In this document: in pieces, positions 45,901-53,487 of the stretch
How positions within the stretch are numbered: the stretch's first letter is position 1
Layout: each line of letters begins with the position of its first letter
Origin: UBA4465 sp002292365
Lineage (GTDB): Bacteria > Bacteroidota > Bacteroidia > Cytophagales > Cyclobacteriaceae
Assembly (NCBI GenBank): GCA_943788615.1
Contig: CALSQY010000002.1
Location: 474,332-538,331 of the forward strand
DNA: 64,000 nucleotides
Direction of reading: 5' to 3'
Position numbers and translations under genes: made by a program
Notes under the pieces: generated by a model
The model's input: the letters and a program-made list of their open reading frames with translations, nothing else
Told to the model about the DNA's origin: nothing
Databases searched by the model: none

Positions 45901-46068
45901 GTGAATAAGGGAGGCTACTGGCATGTCATTGATTTCAAAACAGGTCAGCCTTGCGTACAGGATCAAAATCAGGTGAAAGAATATATTCAGATTTTATCTC
46001 GAATGGGATTCAAACAGTTGAAGGGTTATTTGATATATCTAGACCCCATAAGCGTAGTAAGAATTTAA
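42946..46068 (+). CDS. UvrD/Rep-like helicase with C-terminal nuclease (AddA/RecB type)
   Basis: DNA helicase-nuclease, probably for double-strand-break end processing. Superfamily 1 motifs are in order: Walker A KSSAGSGKTHQLTLEY (GSGKT at residues 15-19), Walker B IDEFQDTSGFQWDNF, motif III GDIKQSIYRWRGG, motif IV DYQLDANWRSG, motif V LTIHKAKGLEYPVVILPF and motif VI VLYVALTRPTHALYVFAE. The last 110 residues carry a PD-(D/E)xK nuclease core, EGRRIDRLVNKGGYWHVIDF with K-T-G following and then Q-V-K-E-Y. Length, 1040, is like Bacteroidota AddA homologues. AddA needs a partner, AddB, and no such gene is next to it here. It stands alone between the arginine operon and FKBP. Confidence 0.88.
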   Translation: MSIARPFQIYKSSAGSGKTHQLTLEYLKLALRDKMAFKDILGVTFTNKATSEMKSRIVKVLETLSLGKDHAMKSDLMAALHLSASDLKKRAEEVLSSILHQYGRFSIVTIDSFFYQVIRSFAQEMSLQGSFNVDLNQGQVIKKVVDQLLGKIGNSEQKELKKWLIEFAESKVEEGNRWDFRADVEKLGGQILTDNFKRHSEVILKLSDDPRYFPQVKKVLYNSSNAYRVNCQRLADLGIKHLDEIGGLSFIKGKRGGPAGLFYKIANQEFEVSAPRKTAMGNLEAWLTIEHRASGDLISFLERKLWPVYDELVEYMLSNELLYFSTLEARRYLYTFGILSKINKELVKFREENDMVLIADLPDFLNKIINDSDTPYIYEKVGERYSHYLIDEFQDTSGFQWDNFKPLVKNGTDQGYFSMVVGDIKQSIYRWRGGNWRLLKDQVKQDIGIEASQDYQLDANWRSGKNIVDFNNKLFTTMPVVARRYFSDFLLTHEAFIENALNAYDRVTQKVMLTDNESYINVTYLEADDANTWSEVALKKTIEVVEELQHKGYQLRDIAILVRTKKEGKVIADGFMEYSSSEASIMGLNYDVVSSEALYLSSSHVVNLIISLMRWVHQNQDKIALWEWFTSYWSIKNKRPKQEAFDKVDQWQAYMPTEFLLYLPQFKTLGLYELIESFIELLALNDRSEQYTYLQGLQDAVLDFTKNAKGDLPSFLIWWDEEGQNRAIKITDENDAIKVLTIHKAKGLEYPVVILPFLNWPFEKKGKDEIIWVDGAPLNDVVQMPIIPIKHSRSLLKTYWSDVYAAEHINGFIDNMNVLYVALTRPTHALYVFAEQKVKNDLKDMGSFVKNILMTFPGEDENSQNFTFGALPDGIKKAKTQVEFSLTEYPSSSWREKALLQTRGVSMIKKTSLDAQRRGIDIHDAFSKIHQVGDELRIDDLELRRLLELILYHKEVVGFFEQTDEVILEHSMLLPGGEGRRIDRLVNKGGYWHVIDFKTGQPCVQDQNQVKEYIQILSRMGFKQLKGYLIYLDPISVVRI

Positions 46069-46111
46069 TGACTAAAACGAATTGAAGCTTAACTTTTTCG
46101 GCAAATAATTT

Positions 46112-46119
46112 TAACTTTG
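46112..46119 (+). promoter_or_regulatory. Candidate -7 element of the FKBP gene
   Basis: TAACTTTG is an exact TAnnTTTG match 15 bases before the start codon at 46135. No TTG lies at the usual distance, so only half of the consensus is present; the leader would be about ten bases. Confidence 0.45.
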
Positions 46120-46134
46120 GTTTCAAAAAAATTT

Positions 46135-46563
46135 ATGACAAAAGTAAAAACAAATGACGTTATTAAAGTTCATTACACCGGTAAGCTCACAGATGGTGAA
46201 GTATTTGATTCTTCAGTTGGTAGGGATCCTATTGAATTTACAGTGGCATCGGGTCAAATGATCAAGGGATTTGATGATGCCGTTGACGGTATGGCCTTGA
46301 ATGAGAAAAAGACAGTAGAAATTCCTGCGGCAGATGCTTATGGAGAGTATAATCAGGATATGGTGCAGACGGTTCCTAAAAAAAATTTACCACCTGAAAT
46401 AGTTCCAGAAATAGGACAGCAGCTTTCGGCGACTGCTGATAATGGTCAACAAATTCCGGTTACAATTGTTGAGGTAAACGAAAAACACATTAAAATTGAT
46501 GCCAATCATGCACTCGCAGGAAAGGATTTAATTTTTGAAATTGAGGTCGTTGAGATAGCCTGA
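46135..46563 (+). CDS. FKBP-type peptidyl-prolyl isomerase, SlyD-like
   Basis: Cytoplasmic cis-trans prolyl isomerase and chaperone. I chose ATG 46135 (MTKVKTNDVIKVHYTGKLTD), the usual family start, rather than the TTG six codons upstream. The FKBP core shows GEVFDSSVGRDPIEFTVASG, MIKGFDDAVDGMALNEKKTV and the AYGEYNQDMVQTVPKKNLP segment; the insert-in-flap domain of the SlyD group occupies about residues 70-125 (QQLSATADNGQQIPVTIVEV), ending with the strand ALAGKDLIFEIEVVEI. Length 142 fits SlyD-like proteins without the metal-binding His-rich tail of E. coli SlyD. Single gene between the helicase and the division cluster. Confidence 0.93.
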   Translation: MTKVKTNDVIKVHYTGKLTDGEVFDSSVGRDPIEFTVASGQMIKGFDDAVDGMALNEKKTVEIPAADAYGEYNQDMVQTVPKKNLPPEIVPEIGQQLSATADNGQQIPVTIVEVNEKHIKIDANHALAGKDLIFEIEVVEIA

Positions 46564-46933
46564 TTTAATTTAAAGTAGCGCAATATTTTTTAAAAAAATT
46601 AATCGCCCAAGCTTTGCTAAGTTAAATGATACTTAACTTATTGACCCTATCTTTGAATGAGTAGTAAGTATGCTTTTTTCAAGATGAGAACGTGAAAAAG
46701 TGTAAATATCTCCTTTGATTTATCACCTATCCCCACCATTCTTCTTTATTTAAATAAAAATCACTTTTTTCACCATTTTTTGAGCTAAAAATGATTTTTT
46801 AAGCAAAAAAGTCGCTGCTAGAGATGCCATCGACTCGGTGATTATTATTTTTTTTTAACTTAAAAAATACGCAGAAGCCCTTTTTTAGGGTTATTGAAGC
46901 AGGTAAACTGATAGATTTTTTTTTGAAAAAAAA

Positions 46934-46957
46934 GTGGGATAAAGTGGGGAAGAGTGG
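46934..46957 (+). promoter_or_regulatory. Probable MraZ operator: three GTGG(G/T) repeats spaced by 10 bases
   Basis: GTGGG at 46934-46938, GTGGG at 46944-46948 and GTGGT at 46954-46958 lie in exact 10-base phase (five-base spacers ATAAA and GAAGA). MraZ of E. coli and of Mollicutes binds TGGG/GTGG-type direct repeats with this period upstream of its own gene. The third repeat touches the TTG -33 element, so binding would block RNA polymerase. Seen directly: repeats and phase. Inferred: MraZ is the binder. Confidence 0.75.
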
Positions 46958-46987
46958 TTGTAAATGTCGAATTATTTTATAGATTTG
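46958..46987 (+). promoter_or_regulatory. Promoter of the division/cell wall cluster
   Basis: TTG at 46958-46960, exactly 19 bases, then TAGATTTG at 46980-46987: a textbook Bacteroidota promoter (TTG-N19-TAnnTTTG). Start of transcription would be about base 46994, 24 bases before the mraZ ATG. It is overlapped upstream by the probable MraZ operator. Confidence 0.8.
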
Positions 46988-47017
46988 TAGTGGTGGTTTA
47001 TTTTTATAATAACTCTT

Positions 47018-47461
47018 ATGGCTTTTTTTACAAGCGAATTTGAGTGCAAGTTGGATACCAAGGGTAGATTAGTCTTACCTTCAAAGATTAAGTCTAATCT
47101 TCCCGAGGTCTCTACTTCAGAACTCGTCCTACGAAAAGGTTTTGAATCTAATCTGATTCTCTACCCGATGCTCGAGTACAAGAAAATACATCAAAAAATT
47201 TCAAGTTTAAGTGAGTTTAATCCTGAGCAGCGAAAGCTGAAAAGGATGTTTTTTAGGAGTATTGCTCAAGTAGAATTGGACAATGCAGCTAGAATTTTGA
47301 TACCCAAAATGATGTTATTGCATGCCAAAGTCAATCGGGAGGCTCTTTTGATTGGAATGGGCAATTATATTGAAATATGGGATCCTGATCTTTTTGATTT
47401 AAATCAAAAGACTGATATCACTGAATATTCGAATTTAGCAGAAAAATACCTTGATGAATAA
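47018..47461 (+). CDS. mraZ: Division/cell wall cluster regulator MraZ
   Basis: Transcription factor with two SpoVT/AbrB-like half domains that forms rings and controls the cluster it heads. The N-terminal half starts FTSEFECKLDTKGRLVLPSK (DxKGR motif, where AbrB-like DNA-binding loops lie), and the second repeat has QVELDNAARILIPKMMLLHA; the Arg/Lys at these loops contact GTGG-type repeats. Length 147 is normal. Eight bases before rsmH. The upstream repeats strongly suggest autoregulation. Confidence 0.95.
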   Translation: MAFFTSEFECKLDTKGRLVLPSKIKSNLPEVSTSELVLRKGFESNLILYPMLEYKKIHQKISSLSEFNPEQRKLKRMFFRSIAQVELDNAARILIPKMMLLHAKVNREALLIGMGNYIEIWDPDLFDLNQKTDITEYSNLAEKYLDE

Positions 47462-47469
47462 GTGAATAA

Positions 47470-48381
47470 ATGAGTTATCATGTACCCGTTTTACTTAAAC
47501 AGAGTGTTGAAGGGTTAAATATCCAGGCCGGAGGAATTTATGTAGACGTGACTTTTGGAGGTGGAGGACACGCCCGATCCATCTTTGAACAGATGGAGTA
47601 CGGTACTTTAATTGCCTTCGATCAAGATCCAGATGCGTCCAGAAATACCACTTCATTTGAATCTGACGCACAGCGTTCTTTTATTTTTGTACCTTCCAAT
47701 TTTAGACATCTCAAAAGGTATTTAAAATTTCATAAAATTGACAAAGTAGACGGTATTTTAGCAGATTTAGGGGTTTCATCCCATCAATTTGATCAGCAAA
47801 GCAGGGGGTTTTCTACGCGATTTGATGGAGCACTTGATATGCGCATGGATAAAGGATCCGCTATCACAGCAGCTAAAGTGGTAAATGAATATTCTGAAGT
47901 CGATCTTATCCAATTATTATCAAGGTATGGAGAGATAAGAAATGCCAAAAGATTGGCTGCCGAAATCACAAGTGCGAGAGCCATCGCACCGATCTATACT
48001 ACGGCGGCACTTGGGTCAATTGCAATGAAATCTGCTCCGAATGGGAAGCATGCTAAATATTTAGCACAGCTTTTTCAAGCAATTCGAATCGAAGTTAATG
48101 ATGAAATAAGTGCATTAAAAGAATTTTTAACACAATCTAAAGATGTTTTGAAGGTTGGTGGCAGACTTGTGATTATCAGTTACCACTCTCTTGAGGACAG
48201 GCTGGCTAAATTTTTAATCAATACAGGCAGTCTTGATGGGCTGGTAGAAAAAGATTTTTTTGGAAATGTAATCAGGCCCTTTGAGCCTATTAAAGGTAGG
48301 TTGATCACACCAGCAGAACATGAAATTGCTTTAAATAATAGGGCCAGGAGTGCCAAGTTAAGAATCGGGATAAAAAATTGA
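47470..48381 (+). CDS. rsmH: 16S rRNA (cytosine1402-N4)-methyltransferase
   Basis: Methylates N4 of C1402 in the 16S rRNA P-site with S-adenosylmethionine. SYHVPVLLKQSVEGL and GIYVDVTFGGGGHARSI (motif I, SAM) start it; FDQDPDAS is motif II; DGILADLGVSSHQFD and RGFSTRFDGALDMRMDK are the strongly conserved catalytic and helical insert regions, and VGGRLVIISYHSLEDRL follows near the end. Length 303 is normal. Its stop overlaps no gene; ftsL begins one base later. Confidence 0.96.
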   Translation: MSYHVPVLLKQSVEGLNIQAGGIYVDVTFGGGGHARSIFEQMEYGTLIAFDQDPDASRNTTSFESDAQRSFIFVPSNFRHLKRYLKFHKIDKVDGILADLGVSSHQFDQQSRGFSTRFDGALDMRMDKGSAITAAKVVNEYSEVDLIQLLSRYGEIRNAKRLAAEITSARAIAPIYTTAALGSIAMKSAPNGKHAKYLAQLFQAIRIEVNDEISALKEFLTQSKDVLKVGGRLVIISYHSLEDRLAKFLINTGSLDGLVEKDFFGNVIRPFEPIKGRLITPAEHEIALNNRARSAKLRIGIKN

Positions 48382-48382
48382 T

Positions 48383-48742
48383 ATGGCTACCAACACCTAT
48401 AAACCTAAGGATCAAAGTAAGCGAGGTATTTTAACGCTGTTAGAAAGATTTTTACATATTGATGGGAACATCAAGGAGGTGATCCATGTGCGTTTTATGT
48501 CTCAGATTATTTTTGTCTCGGTACTGTGCTTGGTATATATCGGAAACCGACATTATGCTGAAAAAATAGTTCGAAGCATCAGTCAATTAGAGCGTGAAGT
48601 AGAAGATTTAAGGGCGGATTATACGACCCTTAAATCAGATTATATGTTTGCAAGCAAGCAAGCAGAGATTTCAAGACGTGTAGCGCGCTTTGGTCTTTAT
48701 GAAAGTAAAAAACCACCACAAAAGATTTTAATGCCAAAGTGA
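48383..48742 (+). CDS. ftsL: FtsL-like septal protein
   Basis: Bitopic septum protein of 119 residues recognised by position and shape rather than sequence: about 40 cytoplasmic residues, one hydrophobic helix (SQIIFVSVLCLVYIGNRHYA) and a short periplasmic coiled coil (SISQLEREVEDLRADYTTLK then SDYMFASKQAEISRRVARFG) ending KPPQKILMPK. FtsL acts with FtsB and FtsQ to activate FtsWI. FtsL sequences diverge strongly, and in Bacteroidota this slot always holds such a protein. It shares GTGA with ftsI. Confidence 0.85.
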   Translation: MATNTYKPKDQSKRGILTLLERFLHIDGNIKEVIHVRFMSQIIFVSVLCLVYIGNRHYAEKIVRSISQLEREVEDLRADYTTLKSDYMFASKQAEISRRVARFGLYESKKPPQKILMPK

Positions 48743-50841
48743 GAGTAAAAAATGACATATTGTTGAGGGTACGTATTACTTATTTAGCGGTGGCATTATT
48801 TACTATCGCCGCGGTTTATAGGCTGGTGATCATTCAATATGTTGAGTCTAAACAATGGAGAGGCTTAGGTCAGACCAATGGGCTTAAGGTAATGAAGATC
48901 AACGCGACTCGAGGGAATATATATGCGGATGACGGTAGTTTATTGGCTACCTCGTTACCGTTCTATAAGGTGGCTTTTGATCCTTCGCTGGCGACTCATG
49001 ATCTATTTGATAGCCAAATAGATTCTTTGTCCTATCTATTATCTCAGCATTTTAGAAACTTAAGTTCCAGGCAATACAAAGCGAAGATTTCGGAGCAAAG
49101 AAAAATAGGAAGGCGCTACATGGTAATCAATCAAAATTTAATTGATTATCAAGAAAAAAAGAAAATGCAAGAATGGCCGATATTTAGAAAGGGTCGACTC
49201 TTAGGGGGAATCATTTTTGAAAAAGTTGAAAAGAGATTTTTGCCTTTCAGCCAACTAGGGGGCCGTACCATTGGAACGGTCAATGGAGAAGATAGAGGAG
49301 TAGTAGGCCTTGAGTATAGCTTTAATAAGGAATTATCAGGAAGAGATGGAGAAGCCCTGTACCAGAAAATGGTTGGTGGGGGATGGAAACCGGTTTACGA
49401 TGGGACAGAGTTAAGACCTATTGAGGGGATGGATATTCAAACTACCATCAATGTAAATATTCAAGACATCGCTGAAAACGCATTGCTTGAGGCTCTTGAA
49501 AAAAATCAGGCGGATTATGGCTCAGTAGTAGTTATGGAGGTGCATACGGGTCAGATAAAGGCGATTTCTAATCTCAGTAGAAATTCGAAAGGCACTTACT
49601 ATGAATCTTATAATTATGCCGTAGGAAGTCAAGGTTCTAGAGAACCGGGGTCCACCTTTAAATTGGCCAGTATGATTGCGTTATTGGAAGATTCCAAATT
49701 GCAGCTTCACGATTCTATTGATACCGAAAATGGGTCCTTCAAGTTTTTCAATGAAACGATGAGAGATCACAAAAAAGGTGGATTTGGTACCCTGTCGATT
49801 CAAGAAGCATTTGAAAAATCGTCGAATATTGGCATTGCTAAGTTAATTCAGAATCATTTTGGTAAAAAACCACAAAAATTTATCGACCAATTGAGAGCCA
49901 TGGGGCTTTATGAACCTTTGGCCTTTCAGATGTATGGCGAGGGAGTCTCTTACATCAAGTCACCAAAAGATTCAACTTGGAGTGGCACTTCATTGCCTTG
50001 GATGTCACATGGTTATGAGCTTAAAATGACCCCACTTCATACCCTTACCCTTTTTAATTCGATTGCTAATGAGGGTAAAATGGTACAGCCCATCATTGTT
50101 AAATATATCAAGCGTGCAGACCAAGTCATTCAAGAATTTGAGGCGAAGATTTTGAAAGAGAAGATATGCTCTGAAAGTACTTTGAGAGATGTTAAAATTA
50201 TGCTTCAAGGAGTAGTAGAACGGGGTACCGCTCAAAACATTTATACTTCAAAGTACAGTATTGCGGGTAAAACAGGTACTGCAAAAAATGTCAAAAACGG
50301 ATTATATACTAACGAGTATTATACTTCATTCGTAGGCTATTTTCCTGCTGAAAAGCCTAAATATAGCTGTATAGTCGTAATAGATAAGCCTAAAGGATAT
50401 CAAATATATGGGGGAGATGTTTCAGCACCCGTCTTTAGGAAGATAGCCGATAAAATCTATTCCAATGAAATAGAACTACAAGATGTGGACCCCATTGAAG
50501 ATCTTCATATGGTGGGTATTTTTCCTTTGATTAAATCTGGAAATCAAAGGGACCTAATACAAATAAGTAACAAACTAGGTATTTCAAATCATTCAGAGGC
50601 ACCCAATGCAGAATGGGTAAAGACCCAAATCGTCAACAATTCTGTATTATGGAAAGAGAATAATTTAACGCCAGAACAGGTACCTAACGTGGTGGGTATG
50701 ACATTGAAAGATGCCTATTTCGTTTTAGAGAATGCGGGTTTAAAAGTACAAATACAAGGTTTTGGAAGAGTCAAAACACAATCCATTGCACCTAATTCTA
50801 AATTAAGGTTGAATCAAAAAATAGAACTGAAACTTGGCTAA
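48739..50841 (+). CDS. ftsI: Septal peptidoglycan transpeptidase (class B PBP) with PASTA domain
   Basis: Cross-links septal peptidoglycan in the periplasm with FtsW. GTG start at 48739 overlaps the ftsL stop. One anchor helix (RITYLAVALFTIAAVYRLVI) is followed by the dimerisation domain (ATRGNIYADDGSLLATSLPF) and the transpeptidase domain: SxxK in REPGSTFKLASM with Ser305, SxN in EKSSNIGIAKLIQ, and KTGTAKNVKNG. The C-terminal 65 residues (EQVPNVVGMTLKDAYFVLEN) are one PASTA domain, as in Gram-positive SpoVD/PBP2x and in many Bacteroidota FtsI. Length 700 is normal for this form. Its end overlaps murE by eight bases. Confidence 0.95.
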   Translation: MRVKNDILLRVRITYLAVALFTIAAVYRLVIIQYVESKQWRGLGQTNGLKVMKINATRGNIYADDGSLLATSLPFYKVAFDPSLATHDLFDSQIDSLSYLLSQHFRNLSSRQYKAKISEQRKIGRRYMVINQNLIDYQEKKKMQEWPIFRKGRLLGGIIFEKVEKRFLPFSQLGGRTIGTVNGEDRGVVGLEYSFNKELSGRDGEALYQKMVGGGWKPVYDGTELRPIEGMDIQTTINVNIQDIAENALLEALEKNQADYGSVVVMEVHTGQIKAISNLSRNSKGTYYESYNYAVGSQGSREPGSTFKLASMIALLEDSKLQLHDSIDTENGSFKFFNETMRDHKKGGFGTLSIQEAFEKSSNIGIAKLIQNHFGKKPQKFIDQLRAMGLYEPLAFQMYGEGVSYIKSPKDSTWSGTSLPWMSHGYELKMTPLHTLTLFNSIANEGKMVQPIIVKYIKRADQVIQEFEAKILKEKICSESTLRDVKIMLQGVVERGTAQNIYTSKYSIAGKTGTAKNVKNGLYTNEYYTSFVGYFPAEKPKYSCIVVIDKPKGYQIYGGDVSAPVFRKIADKIYSNEIELQDVDPIEDLHMVGIFPLIKSGNQRDLIQISNKLGISNHSEAPNAEWVKTQIVNNSVLWKENNLTPEQVPNVVGMTLKDAYFVLENAGLKVQIQGFGRVKTQSIAPNSKLRLNQKIELKLG

Positions 50842-52294
50842 GCTTAAAGACATACTTTATGGCGTAAAGCTGAAGACTATTTCTGGAAATAGGGATAGAG
50901 AAATTAATGGTCTGACTTTCGATTCTCGAAAGGTTCGTTTAGGAGACCTATTTATTGCTATTCGAGGACTGAACAGTGATGGCCATGATCATCTTGAACA
51001 AGCAGTAGCCAAAGGAGCCGTAGCCTTACTCATTGAAAGAAAATCCTGTAGAAATTTCAGTGATGATATTGCTGTAATTGAAACAGATAATTGCGCAAAG
51101 GAACTGGGAGTGATCGCTGGTAATTTTTATGATCATCCCTCTAAAAAATTGAAACTAATTGGCATCACTGGGACGAATGGGAAGACAACTTCTGCTACCT
51201 TATTACATTCATTATTCAGCGCTTTAGGTTACCAGGTAGGGCTTTTGTCTACGGTAGAGAACATCATTGGCAAGACTATTATCCCTTCTAATTTCACCAC
51301 CCCAGATGTCATTACTATCAATGAGCTGTTAGTCGAAATGATTGCGAAAGGATGTCAATATGTTTTCATGGAGGTTAGTTCCCATGCATTGGTTCAAGAA
51401 CGGACCTCAGGACTCTTCTTCTCGGGAGGGATATTTACCAATTTATCACATGATCATTTGGACTATCATCAATCTTTTGATGAATATATAAAGGCAAAAA
51501 AAATCTTATTTGATCGTTTGAATGAAGATGCTTTTGCGCTCATAAATGCAGATGATAAGCGAGGTAAAATTATGGTCCAAAACACTAAAAGTCGTGTGTA
51601 TAAGTACGGCATGAAGGGTTATGGAGATTTTACTGCCAAATTAATCAACAATACCTTTCAAGGATTGGAACTTGAAATTAGTGGTCAAAATATCTGGTTT
51701 CAACTGATTGGATCATTCAATGCTTACAATCTATTGACTGCCTATGCTGTGGCAACGATATTAGGCGAAGAGGCACAAGAGGTATTGATTCAATTATCTC
51801 AGAGCAGCAGTGCAAGAGGAAGGTTTGAATATGTCAGCAATGATCACAACATAATGGCGATTGTAGATTATGCACATACCCCAGACGCCTTAAGTAATGT
51901 GCTTTCAACCATCGATAGCTTAAGAACAAAGAATGAGCACCTCATTACGGTTGTAGGGTGTGGCGGAAACAGAGACCAAGAGAAAAGACCGAAAATGGCT
52001 TGTATAGCTGCAAGCTATAGTGATAAAGTCATTCTAACCAGTGACAATCCAAGATTTGAAAGTCCAGAGATTATTTTGGATGACATGATGAAAGGAATTT
52101 CTCCCATTTATCATAAGAAAGTCATGCGGGTCACAGATCGAAGAGAAGCCATTCGTGTGGCTTGTAATCTTGCAGGTAAAACGGATGTGATTTTAGTGGC
52201 TGGTAAAGGACACGAAGAGTATCAAGACATTCAAGGTGAAAAAGTACATTTTGATGATAAAGAAATATTAATAGAAATGCTTAAAAAATCATAA
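50834..52294 (+). CDS. murE: UDP-MurNAc-tripeptide synthetase, meso-diaminopimelate type
   Basis: Adds the third amino acid to the peptidoglycan stem peptide using ATP. TTG start at 50834, giving MAKLKDILYGVKLK, the family start, and an eight-base overlap with ftsI. P-loop ITGTNGKTTSATLLHSLFS; DHLDYHQSFDEYIKAKKILF holds the carbamylated Lys; and IVDYAHTPDALSNVL is in the C-terminal domain. The amino-acid selecting motif reads D-N-P-R (LTSDNPRFESP), which in characterised MurE enzymes goes with meso-diaminopimelate rather than Lys. Length 486 is normal. Shares one base with mraY. Confidence 0.96.
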   Translation: MAKLKDILYGVKLKTISGNRDREINGLTFDSRKVRLGDLFIAIRGLNSDGHDHLEQAVAKGAVALLIERKSCRNFSDDIAVIETDNCAKELGVIAGNFYDHPSKKLKLIGITGTNGKTTSATLLHSLFSALGYQVGLLSTVENIIGKTIIPSNFTTPDVITINELLVEMIAKGCQYVFMEVSSHALVQERTSGLFFSGGIFTNLSHDHLDYHQSFDEYIKAKKILFDRLNEDAFALINADDKRGKIMVQNTKSRVYKYGMKGYGDFTAKLINNTFQGLELEISGQNIWFQLIGSFNAYNLLTAYAVATILGEEAQEVLIQLSQSSSARGRFEYVSNDHNIMAIVDYAHTPDALSNVLSTIDSLRTKNEHLITVVGCGGNRDQEKRPKMACIAASYSDKVILTSDNPRFESPEIILDDMMKGISPIYHKKVMRVTDRREAIRVACNLAGKTDVILVAGKGHEEYQDIQGEKVHFDDKEILIEMLKKS

Positions 52295-53481
52295 TGCTAT
52301 ATCATTTCTTTGACTATATCGATCAGGAATTTGACCTATTTGGAGTAGGGGTTTTCCAATACATCTCTTTTAGAGCGGGTTTGGCTGTGCTGATCTCTTT
52401 ATTGATCACCATTACATTTGGCCAAAGATTGATCAGCCTTTTGAAAGCTTTTCAGTTGGGTGAATCCATTAGAGATTTAGGCTTAAGTGGTCAAATGGAA
52501 AAACAAGGCACCCCGACGATGGGAGGTATTATCATTCTTTTGGGTATCATCATACCTACACTCCTTTTTGCTGATCTGACTAATATTTATATTCTCCTAT
52601 TAATTATATCTGCTATCTGGATGGGTAGTATTGGGTTTATTGATGATTTTCTTAAAATTAAAAAGAAAAACAAAGAGGGTTTACGGGGTAAATTTAAAAT
52701 TATAGGTCAGGTAGCTTTAGGTCTCCTTGTGGGAGGCACGATGGTATCTCATCCAGACATTGTCGTTAGAGAATTTAATAGCAACGATATAAGTCTGTAT
52801 AGTGATATCAAATCATCAGCAACGACCATTCCGTTCTTTAAAAATAATGAGTTTCAGTATTCTTGGTTATTGCCTGATTTCCTTTCTGAATATGCCTGGG
52901 TCGTTTATATATTGATGGTGACATTTATTGTGACAGCCGTCTCCAATGGGGTAAATATAACGGATGGAATTGATGGTTTAGCAGCGGGAACAACAGCAAT
53001 TATTGCTATGTCGCTAGCCATTCTAGCTTATTTATCAGGAAATGTAATTTTTTCAAATTATCTCAACATCATGTATATCCCAAATTCTGGGGAGCTGGTT
53101 ATTTTCTGTGCGGCTCTAGTGGGAGCCTGCATTGGCTTTTTATGGTACAACGCGTTTCCCGCTCAAGTTTTCATGGGTGATACTGGGAGCTTGGCATTGG
53201 GTGGCATCGTTGCCGTATTGGCTATGGTCGTTAGAAAAGAGCTTTTGATTCCCTTATTATGCGGAATATTTTTTATTGAATTGCTTTCGGTCATTATACA
53301 AGTTGGTTATTTTAAATACACCAAAAGTAAGTTTGGTGAGGGTCAGCGTGTATTTTTGATGTCACCGATACACCATCATTTTCAAAAGAAAGGGCTGCAT
53401 GAATCCAAAATTGTAACCAGATTTTGGACGGTAGGTATTCTTTTAGCCGTCCTTACACTGGCCACCTTAAAACTGAGATAA
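52294..53481 (+). CDS. mraY: Phospho-MurNAc-pentapeptide transferase
   Basis: Membrane enzyme that moves phospho-MurNAc-pentapeptide to undecaprenyl phosphate, forming lipid I. Ten helices. Catalytic motifs: FIDDFLKIKKKNKEGL (first Asp pair), SNGVNITDGIDGLAAGTTAI, and VFMGDTGSLALGGIVAVLA; the cytosolic loop with SPIHHHFQKKGLHE carries the His cluster. Two stretches differ from short MraYs: an insertion around MVSHPDIVVREFNSNDISLY and a long periplasmic loop, both usual in Bacteroidota. Length 395 is about 35 more than E. coli. Six bases before murD. Confidence 0.96.
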   Translation: MLYHFFDYIDQEFDLFGVGVFQYISFRAGLAVLISLLITITFGQRLISLLKAFQLGESIRDLGLSGQMEKQGTPTMGGIIILLGIIIPTLLFADLTNIYILLLIISAIWMGSIGFIDDFLKIKKKNKEGLRGKFKIIGQVALGLLVGGTMVSHPDIVVREFNSNDISLYSDIKSSATTIPFFKNNEFQYSWLLPDFLSEYAWVVYILMVTFIVTAVSNGVNITDGIDGLAAGTTAIIAMSLAILAYLSGNVIFSNYLNIMYIPNSGELVIFCAALVGACIGFLWYNAFPAQVFMGDTGSLALGGIVAVLAMVVRKELLIPLLCGIFFIELLSVIIQVGYFKYTKSKFGEGQRVFLMSPIHHHFQKKGLHESKIVTRFWTVGILLAVLTLATLKLR

Positions 53482-53487
53482 AGATAA

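Larger units (their letters stand above)
46564..47017. other. 454-base noncoding region in front of the division/cell wall cluster
   Basis: No reading frame of note on either strand. The DNA is AT-rich with long A/T runs (several of six to nine). AATATTTTTTAAAAAAATT near 46590, just after the FKBP stop, is a self-complementary AT block that might end transcription weakly. The last 85 bases hold the promoter and the probable MraZ operator described separately. Between about 46620 and 46930 I see nothing recognisable. The stretch is long for a genome whose genes mostly touch. Confidence 0.6.

Noticed and set aside
46580..46605. AT palindrome after the FKBP gene as a terminator
   Set aside because: AT-only self-complementary run; too weak to call as a separate feature.
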